A stretch of DNA of 64,000 nucleotides from Aeromicrobium sp. Leaf245. GTDB taxonomy: Bacteria > Actinomycetota > Actinomycetes > Propionibacteriales > Nocardioidaceae. The notes under the pieces were generated by a model. That model did not search any database. It saw only the letters and a program-made list of their open reading frames with translations, and was not told the DNA's origin. The stretch's first letter is position 1. The number at the start of each line of letters is the position of its first letter. Below, piece after piece: positions 28,541-38,986 of the stretch. Both the position numbers and the translations under genes were made by a program. Location of the stretch: NCBI RefSeq assembly GCF_942548115.1, contig NZ_OW824151.1, forward strand, positions 868,001 to 932,000. Reading direction: 5' to 3'.

Positions 28541-29281
28541 GTGACCACGACGCCGACGCAGGACGCGATGGGCCCGGGCATGGACCCCGGCCACCGAGAG
28601 CGTCTGCGCGCGGCCGGGGCCGAGGCCGGCGCGATCGACGCCCTCACCTGGCACCGTGCGACCGAGGGTGTCCCGCAGTGGTGGCACGACTGCGACAACG
28701 CCCTCTACCTCGCCGAGGGCGCCTGCCTGCCGGAGAAGGTCCTCGCCCAGCTGACGCTGTTCCCCGTCCGCGACGTCGTGATCGCCGTCGGGTCCGCCCT
28801 GCGCACCGTGTCGACCCTGCTCGTCGGCGGCGACGAGGCCACCGTGTTCGTCGACGCCGGCTGCGAGATCACCGCCGGCGAGCTGTTCTGCGGCGGCGGG
28901 TCCAACATCGTGCTGCACGGCCCGCTCATCGCCACGCGGTGCGCCGTGGTCGACGCCCGCAACGGGGGGAGCATCGTGGCCGGCCCCGAGCAGCTGTGGG
29001 CCTCCGACGTGTACGTCGCGACGGACGACATGCACCGGCTCGAGGACCGCGTCACGGGCGAGCGGATCAACCCGTTCGGCGCCGACATCCGCCTCGGCCG
29101 GCACGTGTGGCTGTGCAAGGACGCCGTGGTGACCGGTCACGCCGACGTCGGCGACGGCGCCGTCGTGGCGATGCGGTCGGTGGTGCGTGGTCAGAAGGTC
29201 CCGGCCCACAGCGTGGTCGCCGGGGTGCCGGCGAGGGTGGTCCGCGACGACGTGGTCTGGTCCTACGACGACCAGGCCTGA
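28541..29281 (+). CDS. Hexapeptide-repeat acyltransferase
   Basis: This 246-residue protein (GTG start) has a helical N-terminus with WWHDCDNALYLAEGACLPEKV. A left-handed beta-helix of imperfect hexapeptides follows (VFVDAGCEITAGELFCGGGSN onward, then IRLGRHVWLCKDAVVTGHADVGDGAVVAMRSVV), closing with SVVAGVPARVV. The end motif is typical of WbbJ/LbetaH O-acetyltransferases acting on sugars or surface polysaccharide. Acceptor unknown. It stands alone between groEL2/YjbR and the methionine transporter. Confidence 0.82.
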   Translation: MTTTPTQDAMGPGMDPGHRERLRAAGAEAGAIDALTWHRATEGVPQWWHDCDNALYLAEGACLPEKVLAQLTLFPVRDVVIAVGSALRTVSTLLVGGDEATVFVDAGCEITAGELFCGGGSNIVLHGPLIATRCAVVDARNGGSIVAGPEQLWASDVYVATDDMHRLEDRVTGERINPFGADIRLGRHVWLCKDAVVTGHADVGDGAVVAMRSVVRGQKVPAHSVVAGVPARVVRDDVVWSYDDQA

Positions 29282-29333
29282 GTCGTACCACTACCGCGGC
29301 CCCTGCTCGGCCCGTTCTCGCATGCTGGGCGTG

Positions 29334-29399
29334 GTCACGGTGTCGTGACGGGAGTTCGTAGCGTGCAGGGGTCGTCCTCACCCGGACGACGTCGCCTGC
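29334..29399 (+). promoter_or_regulatory. Structured leader with operator-like repeat before metQ
   Basis: A perfect inverted repeat GTCACG-GTGT-CGTGAC (29334-29349) is followed by a hairpin. Outer arms are GCAGG (29365-29369) / CCTGC (29395-29399) and the inner stem GTCGTCC / GGACGAC (29371-29390). It does not match any SAM riboswitch class that I can recognise. It could be a repressor site plus an attenuator or simply a stable 5' leader. Confidence 0.4.
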
Positions 29400-29436
29400 C
29401 CCCGTGTCGGCCGATCGCCGAGAGAAGGACCCCGCC

Positions 29437-30378
29437 ATGTCTGAGCAGCCCACCACCATCGAGGCCCCGAAGCGGCGAGGTCCGCTCGTCGCGGGCGCGG
29501 CCGTCGCGGCCGTCGTCGTGATCGCCCTCGTCGCGTTCTTCCTGACCCGCGGCGACGACGCGACGAGCGCCGCCGGCGAGGACGCCGAGACGGTCTCCAT
29601 CGGCGTCGTCGGTGCCAGCGACCCGTACTGGGAGGTCTTCGTCGACGCCGCCGCCGCGGAGGGCATCGACGTGGAGCTGCGCGACTTCACCGACTACACG
29701 CAGCCGAACCCTGCGGTCAGTGCGGGCGAGCTGGACCTCAACCAGTTCCAGCACCTGGTCTACCTGGCCGACTACAACCTGGCCAACGACGCCGACCTGA
29801 CCCCGGTCGGCTCCACCGCCGTGTACCCGCTGGGTCTGTACTCCTCGCAGCACGACGCCGTCGGCGACATCCCGGACGGCGGCACCGTGGCCGTCCCGGA
29901 CGACGTGAGCAACCAGGCCCGCGCCCTCGGCATCCTCGCCAAGAACGGTCTGATCGAGCTCGACGGCGAGCCGTCGATCTTCACCGACCTCTCCGACGTC
30001 GACACCGGGGCCTCGCGGGTGAAGGTCGAGGCGCTCGCGGCCGACGTGACCGCGACCAGCCTGGAGGACCTCGACGCGGCGGTCATCAACAACGACTTCG
30101 TGGAGAAGGCCGGCCTGTCGTTCGACGACGCCCTGGCGACCGACGACGCCGCCGACCCGACGGCCGAGCCCTACGTCAACGTGTTCGTGGCCCGCGCCGA
30201 GGACGCCGACAATCCCACCTACCAGCGCCTCGTCGAGATCTTCCAGGACACCAAGGCCGTGACCGACGGCCTCCAGCAGGTCTCCGGCGGAACCGCCCAG
30301 CTGGTGAAGGCGCCGCGGTCCGAGCTCGTCGACGTGTACGAGCGGGCCGAGGCCGAGACGAAGGCCAACCAGTCCTGA
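29437..30378 (+). CDS. metQ: D/L-methionine ABC transporter substrate-binding protein (MetQ/NlpA)
   Basis: This 313-residue NlpA-family protein shows VSIGVVGASDPYWEVFVDAA, FTDYTQPNPAV, LDLNQFQHLVYLADYN and AAVINNDFVEKAGL. It is followed by metN and metI. Unlike most Gram-positive MetQ proteins it has no lipobox cysteine. Residues 15-37 form an uncleaved-looking TM anchor (GPLVAGAAVAAVVVIALVAFF) ahead of the binding domain. ATG 29437 is preceded by GAGAAGGA. Confidence 0.93.
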   Translation: MSEQPTTIEAPKRRGPLVAGAAVAAVVVIALVAFFLTRGDDATSAAGEDAETVSIGVVGASDPYWEVFVDAAAAEGIDVELRDFTDYTQPNPAVSAGELDLNQFQHLVYLADYNLANDADLTPVGSTAVYPLGLYSSQHDAVGDIPDGGTVAVPDDVSNQARALGILAKNGLIELDGEPSIFTDLSDVDTGASRVKVEALAADVTATSLEDLDAAVINNDFVEKAGLSFDDALATDDAADPTAEPYVNVFVARAEDADNPTYQRLVEIFQDTKAVTDGLQQVSGGTAQLVKAPRSELVDVYERAEAETKANQS

Positions 30379-30451
30379 CGCCGCTCGTGCCCGACGACCA
30401 CGACCTGGTCGTCGGGCACGGACCTGCGCGTCCGACGTCCAGGAGGAGACC

Positions 30452-31528
30452 ATGGCCCTGATCGAGATCGAGGGTGTCAGCAAGACGTACCCGCCCACCC
30501 GTCGCGGTGGTGAGCCCGTGCACGCCGTCGACGACGTCACCCTCCACGTCGAGGCCGGGGAGATCGTCGGCGTGATGGGCTACTCCGGCGCCGGGAAGTC
30601 GACCCTGGTCCGGCTGGTCAATGCGCTCGAGCCGGCCACGAGCGGCACGATCCGCGTCGACGGCACCGACGTGACGACGCTGTCGGAGCGGCAGCTGCAG
30701 GGGGTTCGGCGCGGCATCGGCATGATCTTCCAGCAGTTCAACCTGTTCCACTCCCGCACGGTCTACGGCAACGTGGCCTACCCGCTCGCGGTCGCGGGCG
30801 TGCCGCAGGCGGAGCGCCACGCGCGGATCGAGCGGCTGCTCGACTTCGTGGGGCTGAGCGAGAAGGCGCACCAGCACCCCGAGCAGCTCTCCGGCGGGCA
30901 GAAGCAGCGCGTGGCGATCGCCCGCGCCCTCGCCACCGACCCCGCGATCCTGCTGGCCGACGAGGCCACGAGCGCACTCGACCCCGAGACCACGGCCGAC
31001 GTCGTGGCGCTGCTGCGCCGGGTGAACGCCGAGCTGGGCGTCACCATCCTCGTGATCACCCACGAGATGGAGGTCGTGAAGAGCCTCGCCGACCGCGTGG
31101 TCGTCATGGAGCGCGGCCGCGTCGTCGAGGCCGGATCGACGTTCGACGTCTTCGCCCAGCCGTCGCACCCAGCGACGCAGCGCTTCGTGCGGACGCTCGT
31201 CGACGACGTCCCCGACGCGCGTGCCGTCGCGCACCTGCGGGAACGTCACGACGGGCGGCTCGTGACGGTCAGCTTCCGCGACGAGAGCGTCAGCCAGTCG
31301 CGGGTCTTCGCCGAGCTGGTGCGGCGTGACGTCGAGTTCGAGCTGGTCTTCGGTGGGATCGAGGACGTCCAGGGTCGCGCGTTCGGCCACCTCACGCTGG
31401 AGCTGCGCGGCGACGACGCCGCCGTCGAGGACGCCGTGCGACGCATCGGCGAGCTCGTGACCGTGACCGACGTGCCGGAGGCGGAGGCCCGCGTCGCGGA
31501 CGTCGGCTCGACGGGGGAGGTGGCCTGA
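30452..31528 (+). CDS. metN: Methionine ABC transporter ATP-binding protein
   Basis: This 358-residue ATPase has Walker A GYSGAGKST (43-51), Q-loop FQQFNLFHSRTVYGN, signature LSGGQKQR, Walker B ILLADEATSALD and the switch His in VITHEME. About 90 C-terminal residues form a NIL domain (LVTVSFRDESVSQSRVFAEL...), which binds methionine and inhibits transport when the cell is full. Its stop overlaps the metI ATG. GGAGGAG precedes the start. Confidence 0.97.
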   Translation: MALIEIEGVSKTYPPTRRGGEPVHAVDDVTLHVEAGEIVGVMGYSGAGKSTLVRLVNALEPATSGTIRVDGTDVTTLSERQLQGVRRGIGMIFQQFNLFHSRTVYGNVAYPLAVAGVPQAERHARIERLLDFVGLSEKAHQHPEQLSGGQKQRVAIARALATDPAILLADEATSALDPETTADVVALLRRVNAELGVTILVITHEMEVVKSLADRVVVMERGRVVEAGSTFDVFAQPSHPATQRFVRTLVDDVPDARAVAHLRERHDGRLVTVSFRDESVSQSRVFAELVRRDVEFELVFGGIEDVQGRAFGHLTLELRGDDAAVEDAVRRIGELVTVTDVPEAEARVADVGSTGEVA

Positions 31529-32187
31529 TGGATCGCGTCCTGGAGCTGCGCGGGGAGTTCGTCTCCGAGTTCTTCGTGACCCTCTACCTCGCCGGGGCCG
31601 GTCTGCTGCTCGGTGGGCTGCTCGGGCTGGTGCTCGGGACGGCGCTCTACGTGACCCGGCGGGGCGGCATCTGGCCGAACGCGGTGGCCAACACGCTGCT
31701 CAACGTGGTGGTGAACTTCTTCCGCCCGATCCCGTTCATCCTGCTCGCGATCGCGCTGCAGCCGTTCGTGCGCGAGGTCGGCATCCGCGGCATCGGCAAC
31801 GAGTTCGCGATCATCGCGATCGTCGTCGCGTCGATGTTCGGCATCGGGCGGATCGTCGAGCAGAACCTGGTGAGCGTCCAGCCGGGCGTCCTCGAGGCGG
31901 CCCGCGCGATGGGGGCCAGCCGGCTGCGGGTGGTGCTCACCGTCCTGCTGCCCGAGGCGTTCGGCCCGCTCATCCTCGGCTTCACGTTCGCCGTCGTGGC
32001 GATCGTCGACATGACGGCCGTGGTCGGCGTGATCGGCGCGGGCGGTCTGGGGAACCTGGCGCTCACCTTCGGGCTGCGCCAGTTCAACGGCTACGTCACG
32101 TGGACGGCGATCCTCCTGGTCATCGTCATCGTGCAGGTGCTGCAGTTCGCCGGCAACGCCTGGGCGCGGAAGGTGCTGCGGCGGTAG
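31528..32187 (+). CDS. metI: Methionine ABC transporter permease
   Basis: This 219-residue permease with five TM segments has the BPD-transport EAA loop LEAARAMGASRLRVVLTVLLPEAFGPLILG. Its neighbours metN (TGATG overlap) and metQ complete the importer. It ends before a long palindrome shared with convergent kynA. Confidence 0.96.
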   Translation: MDRVLELRGEFVSEFFVTLYLAGAGLLLGGLLGLVLGTALYVTRRGGIWPNAVANTLLNVVVNFFRPIPFILLAIALQPFVREVGIRGIGNEFAIIAIVVASMFGIGRIVEQNLVSVQPGVLEAARAMGASRLRVVLTVLLPEAFGPLILGFTFAVVAIVDMTAVVGVIGAGGLGNLALTFGLRQFNGYVTWTAILLVIVIVQVLQFAGNAWARKVLRR

Positions 32188-32200
32188 GGCCCGGCGTCCG

Positions 32201-32262
32201 CCGTTTCGGACAGTTCCGGGGCAGTTGCACCCCGGACAGTGCCCCGGACGTGTCCGAAACGG
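32201..32262. terminator. Palindromic hairpin between convergent metI and kynA
   Basis: 12-bp perfect outer arms CCGTTTCGGACA (32201-32212) / TGTCCGAAACGG (32251-32262) enclose alternating CCGGGG and CCCCGG blocks able to form inner hairpins. Placed between two convergent 3' ends, it probably terminates both. Its arm length exceeds ordinary terminators. Confidence 0.75.
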
Positions 32263-32290
32263 GAGCGCTGGCCCGGGAGCGCGGCCGCGG

Positions 32291-33127
32291 TCAGAGCGCG
32301 GTGCGGACGTCCTGCAGCTCGGGGAAGAACGTCAGCTCGAGCGCGCGCTGCAGGAAGGACGTGCCGCTCGAGCCTCCGGTGCCGCGCTTGTGGCCGATGA
32401 TCCGCTGCACCGTCTTGAGGTGGCGGAACCGCCAGAGGTGGAACCCCTCCTCGACGTCGACGAGCTCCTCGCACGTCTCGTAGACCTCCCAGTGGCGCTC
32501 GGGGTCGGCGTAGACGCGGCGGAACACCTCCACGACGCCGGGGTGCGGCTCGTAGGGCTGCGTGAGGTCGCGCTCGAGGACCGCGGGCGGCACGTCGTGG
32601 CCCTGGCGGGCCAGGTGGCCCAGGAAGGCGTCGTAGAGGCTGGGCGCGGCGAGGTCGGCGGCCAGCTGCGCCTGGGTGTCGGGCTCGTGCTCGAACACCT
32701 TGACCATCGCCGGTGTCTTGTTGCCGAGCAGGAACTCCACCGTCCGGTACTGCGCCGACTGGAACCCCGACGCCTTGCCGAGCGCGTCGCGGAACTGCAG
32801 GTACTCCACGGGGGTCAGCGTCTCGAGCACGCCCCACTGCTCGAACATCTGTCGCTGGACGGCCTTGACGCGGGCCAGCCGCTTGAGCGCGTGGGCGAGC
32901 TCGTCGGCGTCGATCAGCGCGATGGCCGAGCGCAGCTCGTGCACCAGCTGCTTGAGCCACAGCTCGGTCACCTGGTGCTGGACGACGAAGAGCATCTCGT
33001 CGTGGTGGTCGGTGACCGGCTGCTGTGCGGCGAGCAGCAGGTCCAGGCGCAGGTAGGAGCCGTACGTCGACTCGCCCGCCAGGTCGGTGGCGACGCCGTC
33101 CTCGACGGGTCGGTGGGTGGGCCTCAT
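32291..33127 (-). CDS. kynA: Tryptophan 2,3-dioxygenase
   Basis: This 278-residue heme enzyme opens the tryptophan indole ring to N-formylkynurenine. [36 protein letters not shown] (substrate region), [59 protein letters not shown] with the heme histidine, and YLxxAL-like [15 protein letters not shown] are all present. No kynB or kynU gene is in the window, so the rest of the pathway is elsewhere. Confidence 0.95.
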   Translation of the reverse strand: MRPTHRPVEDGVATDLAGESTYGSYLRLDLLLAAQQPVTDHHDEMLFVVQHQVTELWLKQLVHELRSAIALIDADELAHALKRLARVKAVQRQMFEQWGVLETLTPVEYLQFRDALGKASGFQSAQYRTVEFLLGNKTPAMVKVFEHEPDTQAQLAADLAAPSLYDAFLGHLARQGHDVPPAVLERDLTQPYEPHPGVVEVFRRVYADPERHWEVYETCEELVDVEEGFHLWRFRHLKTVQRIIGHKRGTGGSSGTSFLQRALELTFFPELQDVRTAL

Positions 33128-33169
33128 GCCCTCGATGGTGCCCCAGGCGCGGGTCGGGCCGCGCCGCGG

Positions 33170-34045
33170 TCAGGGCAGGGTGTGCCGGCGGAAGCGCACG
33201 GTCTCGCCCGGGCGAGCCTGCGCGAGGCGGTCGAGGCCGCGGCCGGTGACCACCCCGATGACCGGGTAGCCGCCGGTGACGGGGTGGTCGGGCCCGAGCA
33301 CGACCGGGAGCCCGGCCGACGTCACCTGCACGCTGCCGCGCACGCACGGCTCGCTGGGCAGCTCTCCGTCGACGGCCCGCTCGAGGCCGGTGCGACCGGG
33401 AGCGGGGTGGTCCAGCCAGACGCCGATGCGGTCCGACCGCTCGGACACGACCCAGCCGGTGCCGAGGAACGCGGCCAGGGCGTCGGGCGTGAACCAGTCG
33501 TCGCGCGGACCGAGCACCACCTCGACGGTCGTGGTGCCGGGGGTCAGCAGGCTCGGGACGGGGGCGACGTCGGGCGGATCCTGGAGCGTCTCCCCGACGG
33601 CGATGTCGTCGCCGGAGGTCAGTGCCGGTGGTCCGAGCCGGCTGAGGGTGTCGGCGCTGCGCGAACCCAGGGTCGAAGGCACGTCGATGCCGCCGGCGAC
33701 CGCCACGTAGCCGCGCAGGCCGTGGCCGAACGCGGCGACCGCGAGGTGCCGCCCGGCGCCCAGGCGCACCGCCCGACCGTGCTCGACCGGAGCACCGTCG
33801 ACCAGCACCGGCCCGACCGCCCCCGTCACGGCGACGACGTGCTCGGACGTGGCCCGCAGCTCGAGGCCGCCTCCGAGCACCTCCAGGACGGCGGTGCCGG
33901 ACGCGTCGCCCACGAGGGTCCGGGCCTGGTGGAGGGCTCGCCGGTCGAAGGCCCCCGCGGCGCCGACCCCCTGCGCGGCCAGCCCCGGTCGCCCGTCGTC
34001 CTGGACGAGCGTCAGGGGCCCGGGGTGCACGACGACCAGGCTCAC
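33170..34045 (-). CDS. pxpC: 5-oxoprolinase subunit C
   Basis: This 291-residue protein of the biotin-dependent carboxyltransferase-like (AHS2) family shows VVVHPGPLTLVQDDGRPGLAAQGV near the start, AGGIDVPSTLGSRSADTL and VVLGPDHPVTGGYPVIGVV. With PxpA and PxpB it forms the ATP-dependent prokaryotic 5-oxoprolinase that turns toxic 5-oxoproline into glutamate. GTG 34045 overlaps the pxpB stop. Confidence 0.94.
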   Translation of the reverse strand: MSLVVVHPGPLTLVQDDGRPGLAAQGVGAAGAFDRRALHQARTLVGDASGTAVLEVLGGGLELRATSEHVVAVTGAVGPVLVDGAPVEHGRAVRLGAGRHLAVAAFGHGLRGYVAVAGGIDVPSTLGSRSADTLSRLGPPALTSGDDIAVGETLQDPPDVAPVPSLLTPGTTTVEVVLGPRDDWFTPDALAAFLGTGWVVSERSDRIGVWLDHPAPGRTGLERAVDGELPSEPCVRGSVQVTSAGLPVVLGPDHPVTGGYPVIGVVTGRGLDRLAQARPGETVRFRRHTLP

Positions 34046-34650
34046 GGCGAGGCCCCGGGGCCGGCGGCGCGGAAGCGGACGGTGTCGCCCGGTGCGAGCA
34101 GTGCCGCAGGGGAGCGCTCGACGTCGAAGAGCACCACGTCGGTGCGTCCGACCAGCTGCCAGCCACCGGGCGACTCCCGCGGGTAGACGCCGCTGAACCC
34201 GCCGGCCAGGGCCACGGCGCCGGCGGGAACCCGTGGCCGGGGCGTGTCCTTGCGGGGGACCGTGAGCCGCGGGTCGCCGTCGACCAGGTAGGCGAAGCCG
34301 GGGGCGAACCCGCCGAAGGCGACGGTCCAGGGTGTTGCGGTGTGCGCGCCCACCACGGCCTCGACGCTCATCTGAGTCGCCTCGGCCACGGCGTCGAGGT
34401 CGGGCCCGTCGTAGACGACGTCGACCACGTGCTCACGCGCGCCGGACGTCGACGCCGTGGGCGCCGGAGGGACGCTGCGGGCCAGCGCTCGCATCGTCGA
34501 CGGTCGACCGCGCAGGAGCACGGTGCGCGCCCCCAGCACGGCCTCCACGACGTCGGGGTGGTCGACCAGTGCCGCGTGGCGGCGGCGCGCCTCGTCGAGG
34601 TCGTCGCAGTCCAGGAGCACGGCGTCCTCCCCGCACGCGAGCACCCTCAC
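34042..34650 (-). CDS. pxpB: 5-oxoprolinase subunit B
   Basis: This 202-residue AHS1/KipI-type subunit contains TATPWTVAFGGFAPGFAYLVDGDPRL, PRKDTPRPRVPAGAVALAGGFSGVYPRESPGGWQLVG and the terminal PGDTVRF. GTG 34650 overlaps the pxpA stop (GTGA), giving strict A-B-C coupling. An upstream reading to 34743 lies inside pxpA and is rejected. Confidence 0.93.
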   Translation of the reverse strand: MRVLACGEDAVLLDCDDLDEARRRHAALVDHPDVVEAVLGARTVLLRGRPSTMRALARSVPPAPTASTSGAREHVVDVVYDGPDLDAVAEATQMSVEAVVGAHTATPWTVAFGGFAPGFAYLVDGDPRLTVPRKDTPRPRVPAGAVALAGGFSGVYPRESPGGWQLVGRTDVVLFDVERSPAALLAPGDTVRFRAAGPGASP

Positions 34651-35336
34651 ACGAACGGTCCGACCTCGTGCCCGGCCTCCGCCAGGGCGGCGCGCACGGC
34701 CCGGACGAGGGCGAGCGCGTCGGGGGAGTCGCCGTGCACGCACAGCGAGTCGACCTGGCCGGCGAGGCGCAGCGCCTGGGACACGACCTCGTCGACGTCG
34801 CCCAGCACCGCGCCCGGCTGGTCACGCGGGACGAGGGTCCCGGCGGCGGTGTACGCGCGATCGGCGAAGCCCTCGGCGACGGTCGGGAGTCCCTCGGTGG
34901 CGGCGAGCCGCAGCGAGACGGCCCCGGGCAGCCCGAGGAGCGGAAGCCCGTACGGTCCCACGGCCTCGACCACGGCCGTCGCCTGCCGCTCGTCGTGCGC
35001 GACGGTGTTGTACAGCGCGCCGTGCGGCTTGACGTAGGCCACGCGGCCACCCACGGCGTCGGCCACCTCGGCGAGCAGGTCGATCTGGGCACGCAGCTCG
35101 TCGACCAGCTCGTCCGTGGCCGGCTCCTGGGGGCGTCGGCCGAAGCCCTCGCGGTCGGGGTAGCCCACCTGCGCACCGATCGCGACGCCACGCTCGACCG
35201 CGCGCTCGCACGCGTCGAGCATGAGCTCCTCGCCGCCGGCGTAGGCGCCGCAGCACACGTTCGCGCTCGTGACGACGTCGAGCAGGGCCAGGTCGTCGGC
35301 CGACTCCGCGACGTCGGCGTTCAGGTCGATCCGCAC
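34647..35336 (-). CDS. pxpA: 5-oxoprolinase subunit A (LamB/YcsF family)
   Basis: This 229-residue protein starts MRIDLNADVAESADDLALLDVVTSANVCCGAYAGGEELM. It continues with GAQVGYPDREGFGR, YVKPHGALYN and VDSLCVHGDSPDALALVRAV, all LamB/YcsF landmarks. First gene of the coupled pxpABC operon. It is slightly shorter than the usual 245-255 residues. No regulatory site is obvious in the 37-bp upstream gap, so the operon may be read through from the methyltransferase gene. Confidence 0.94.
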   Translation of the reverse strand: MRIDLNADVAESADDLALLDVVTSANVCCGAYAGGEELMLDACERAVERGVAIGAQVGYPDREGFGRRPQEPATDELVDELRAQIDLLAEVADAVGGRVAYVKPHGALYNTVAHDERQATAVVEAVGPYGLPLLGLPGAVSLRLAATEGLPTVAEGFADRAYTAAGTLVPRDQPGAVLGDVDEVVSQALRLAGQVDSLCVHGDSPDALALVRAVRAALAEAGHEVGPFV

Positions 35337-35373
35337 GCCTCCACCCTAGGACCCGCGCGGGGTGCCGGACGGC

Positions 35374-36555
35374 TCAGCGGGGGAGCGGGTCCACGAGCAG
35401 GGCGACGGCCTTGTCGTCCACCCTGGTCAGCACCACGGTGGCGCGCACGGACCCCTTGAGCCGCAGGCGGCGGACCAGCTGCTCGGGCACGACGTCGACG
35501 CCGCGCTTCTTGATCGTCAGGGTGCCGACGTCGAGCGCCACGAGCGCCGCCTTGAGCTGCTTCTCGCGGTAGGGCAGCTCCTGCACCACGCGGAAGGAGC
35601 GGGCGAGCGGGTGGCGCACGTCGACGTCCGTGGTCACCCATGCGATGCGCGGGTCCACCAGCTGGCCGTCGATCCGCTCCGCCAGGCCTCCGACGAGACC
35701 GGCACGGATCACCGCGTCGTCCGGCTCGTGCAGCCAGCCTCCCAGCTCGCCGACGTCGCCGGGTGCGCCGTCGCCGGCCAGGTCGTCACCGCCGGGCAGG
35801 GCCGTGGCGCGACGCGGCGCGCGGTCGGTCAGGTCGAGGCCGGCGCCCCACAGGCACGCCTCCACCAGGTCGCCGCCGTCGCTGACCCACTGCGCCTCCA
35901 CGCCGGTGGGGACCAGCGCGTGCGGGATGCCCGGGAGGGTCTTCACGACCGCGCGACCGGCCAGGTGTGTCGCCACGACCGACCACGGCGGGCTCATCGC
36001 CTCGGGGTCGAACACCCGGCCACGGTCGTCGCGGCGGGCCGGGTCGAGGAACACCACCTCGTCGTCCGTCGGGTCAACGTCGGCGGCGTCGGCGCAGAGC
36101 ACCTCGCCGTCGAGGTCGAGGGCGGCCAGGTTGGCGCGGGCGATGGCGGCACGCACCGGGTCGCGCTCCACGCCCCGGACCCGCAGGCCGGCGCGGGCGA
36201 GCGCGAGCAGGTCCGAGCCGATGCCGCAGCCCAGGTCGAGTGCCGCCGTGGCACCCGTGCCGGCGAGGCGTTCGGCACGCAGCCGGGCCACCGAGCCACG
36301 GGTGGCCTGCTGCAGCGCCTCGTGGGTGAAGAACATCCGCGCCGCGTCGTCGCCCAGCTTGGTGCGCGCGAGCCCGCGCAGGTGGTTCTGCGTGACGGCC
36401 GCCGCCACCAGCTCGACGTCGTGGGCGCGGCGCAGCCGCGTGCCCAGGGCGAGGTCGGACTCGACCCCGGCCCGCTGGTGCACCTCGGCCACCAGCGCCC
36501 GTCCCTCGTCGGTCTGCAGCCGCTCGAACGTCGCCAGGTCCACGCGCCCATCCAA
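35374..36555 (-). CDS. Class I SAM-dependent methyltransferase with THUMP-like C-terminal domain
   Basis: This 393-residue protein has a helical N-terminus and a class I fold with motif I AALDLGCGIGSDLLALARAG, post-I VERDP and VVFLDPARRDDRGRVFDP (catalytic DPAR site). A C-terminal THUMP-like region contains GTLTIKKRGVDVVPEQLVRRL. Such proteins are conserved next to groES in actinobacteria and probably modify RNA; the exact target is unknown. It is divergent from groES across a CIRCE element. Confidence 0.85.
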   Translation of the reverse strand: MDGRVDLATFERLQTDEGRALVAEVHQRAGVESDLALGTRLRRAHDVELVAAAVTQNHLRGLARTKLGDDAARMFFTHEALQQATRGSVARLRAERLAGTGATAALDLGCGIGSDLLALARAGLRVRGVERDPVRAAIARANLAALDLDGEVLCADAADVDPTDDEVVFLDPARRDDRGRVFDPEAMSPPWSVVATHLAGRAVVKTLPGIPHALVPTGVEAQWVSDGGDLVEACLWGAGLDLTDRAPRRATALPGGDDLAGDGAPGDVGELGGWLHEPDDAVIRAGLVGGLAERIDGQLVDPRIAWVTTDVDVRHPLARSFRVVQELPYREKQLKAALVALDVGTLTIKKRGVDVVPEQLVRRLRLKGSVRATVVLTRVDDKAVALLVDPLPR

Positions 36556-36628
36556 CCAGCCGCCACGAACGGCGCTCCCTCCTCGCAGGTCGGCGGACGA
36601 TCGTGCGTCCGCCGACGGCGAACACCCT

Positions 36629-36655
36629 TTAGCACTCAGTAGGGGTGAGTGCTAG
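36629..36655 (+). promoter_or_regulatory. CIRCE operator of groES-groEL1
   Basis: TTAGCACTC-N9-GAGTGCTAG, the same arms as the groEL2 site. It is 116 bp before the groES GTG. HrcA should thus co-regulate both chaperonin loci. Confidence 0.95.
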
Positions 36656-36771
36656 ATTCGGAACTGGCACTCGGGTACCGAGACTGCCAACCGTGCACGA
36701 CCCCCGCGACGGCGTGCACACCCATCACGTTCCATCCGTCATTCCACCAACGTTGAAGGGGAGGTCGACCA

Positions 36772-37065
36772 GTGTCGGTCACCATCAAGCCGCTCGAGGA
36801 TCGTCTCGTCATCAAGGCCGTCGAGGCCGAGCAGACCACCGCATCCGGACTCGTCATCCCGGACACCGCCCAGGAGAAGCCGCAGGAGGGTGAGGTCGTG
36901 GCCGTGGGCCCCGGTCGCATCGACGACTCCGGCAACCGCGTCCCGCTCGACGTCAACGTCGGCGACAAGGTCATCTTCAGCAAGTACGGCGGAACCGAGG
37001 TCAAGTACTCGGGCGAGGAGTTCCTCATCCTCTCCGCCCGCGATGTCCTCGCCGTCGTCTCCTGA
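36772..37065 (+). CDS. groES: Co-chaperonin GroES
   Basis: This 97-residue Cpn10 has [35 protein letters not shown], including the mobile GroEL-binding loop, and [24 protein letters not shown] start with AAGGGGAGG 8 nt upstream. It serves both GroEL copies. A 114-nt inverted structure separates it from groEL1. Confidence 0.98.
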   Translation: MSVTIKPLEDRLVIKAVEAEQTTASGLVIPDTAQEKPQEGEVVAVGPGRIDDSGNRVPLDVNVGDKVIFSKYGGTEVKYSGEEFLILSARDVLAVVS

Positions 37066-37069
37066 CGCG

Positions 37070-37183
37070 TTCTGACGCACGTGGCATCCCGGCTGGCGGC
37101 GTTGCTCGTCGCTCGGCGACCGCTCCGCTCCAAGGTCGCCGTCGCGACGGCGCCTTGCCAGTCGGGCGCCACGCACGTCAGAA
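37070..37183. repeat. 114-nt extended hairpin between groES and groEL1
   Basis: 16-nt arms TTCTGACGCACGTGGC (37070-37085) and GCCACGCACGTCAGAA (37168-37183) pair except for a central TG/CA swap. Inner arms CCCGGCTGGC and GCCAGTCGGG extend the stem toward a loop containing GTTGCTCGTCGCTCGGCGAC and its partial complement. It could be an RNA processing or attenuation signal, or an inserted palindromic repeat. It begins 4 bp after the groES stop. Confidence 0.75.
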
Positions 37184-37191
37184 CCGCCTGA

Positions 37192-38877
<1,686 letters not shown>

Positions 38878-38898
38878 GTCGTCGCACCGACGCGCTGT

Positions 38899-38934
38899 CG
38901 ACGGCGCCCGCCCCTTCGGGGGGTGGGCGCCGTC
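38899..38934 (+). terminator. Terminator hairpin after groEL1
   Basis: Stem CGACGGCGCCCGCCCC / GGGGTGGGCGCCGTCG with one bulge around a TTCGG loop, 22 bp after the groEL1 stop. Confidence 0.9.
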
Positions 38935-38986
38935 GTCGTTCCCGCCCGTGCTTGACGCGCCGCCGGCCAACCCGCACCGTGATCCC

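Noticed and set aside
29334..29437. SAM riboswitch before metQ
   Set aside because: No S-box, SAM-II or SAM-IV core could be aligned; only generic hairpins are present.
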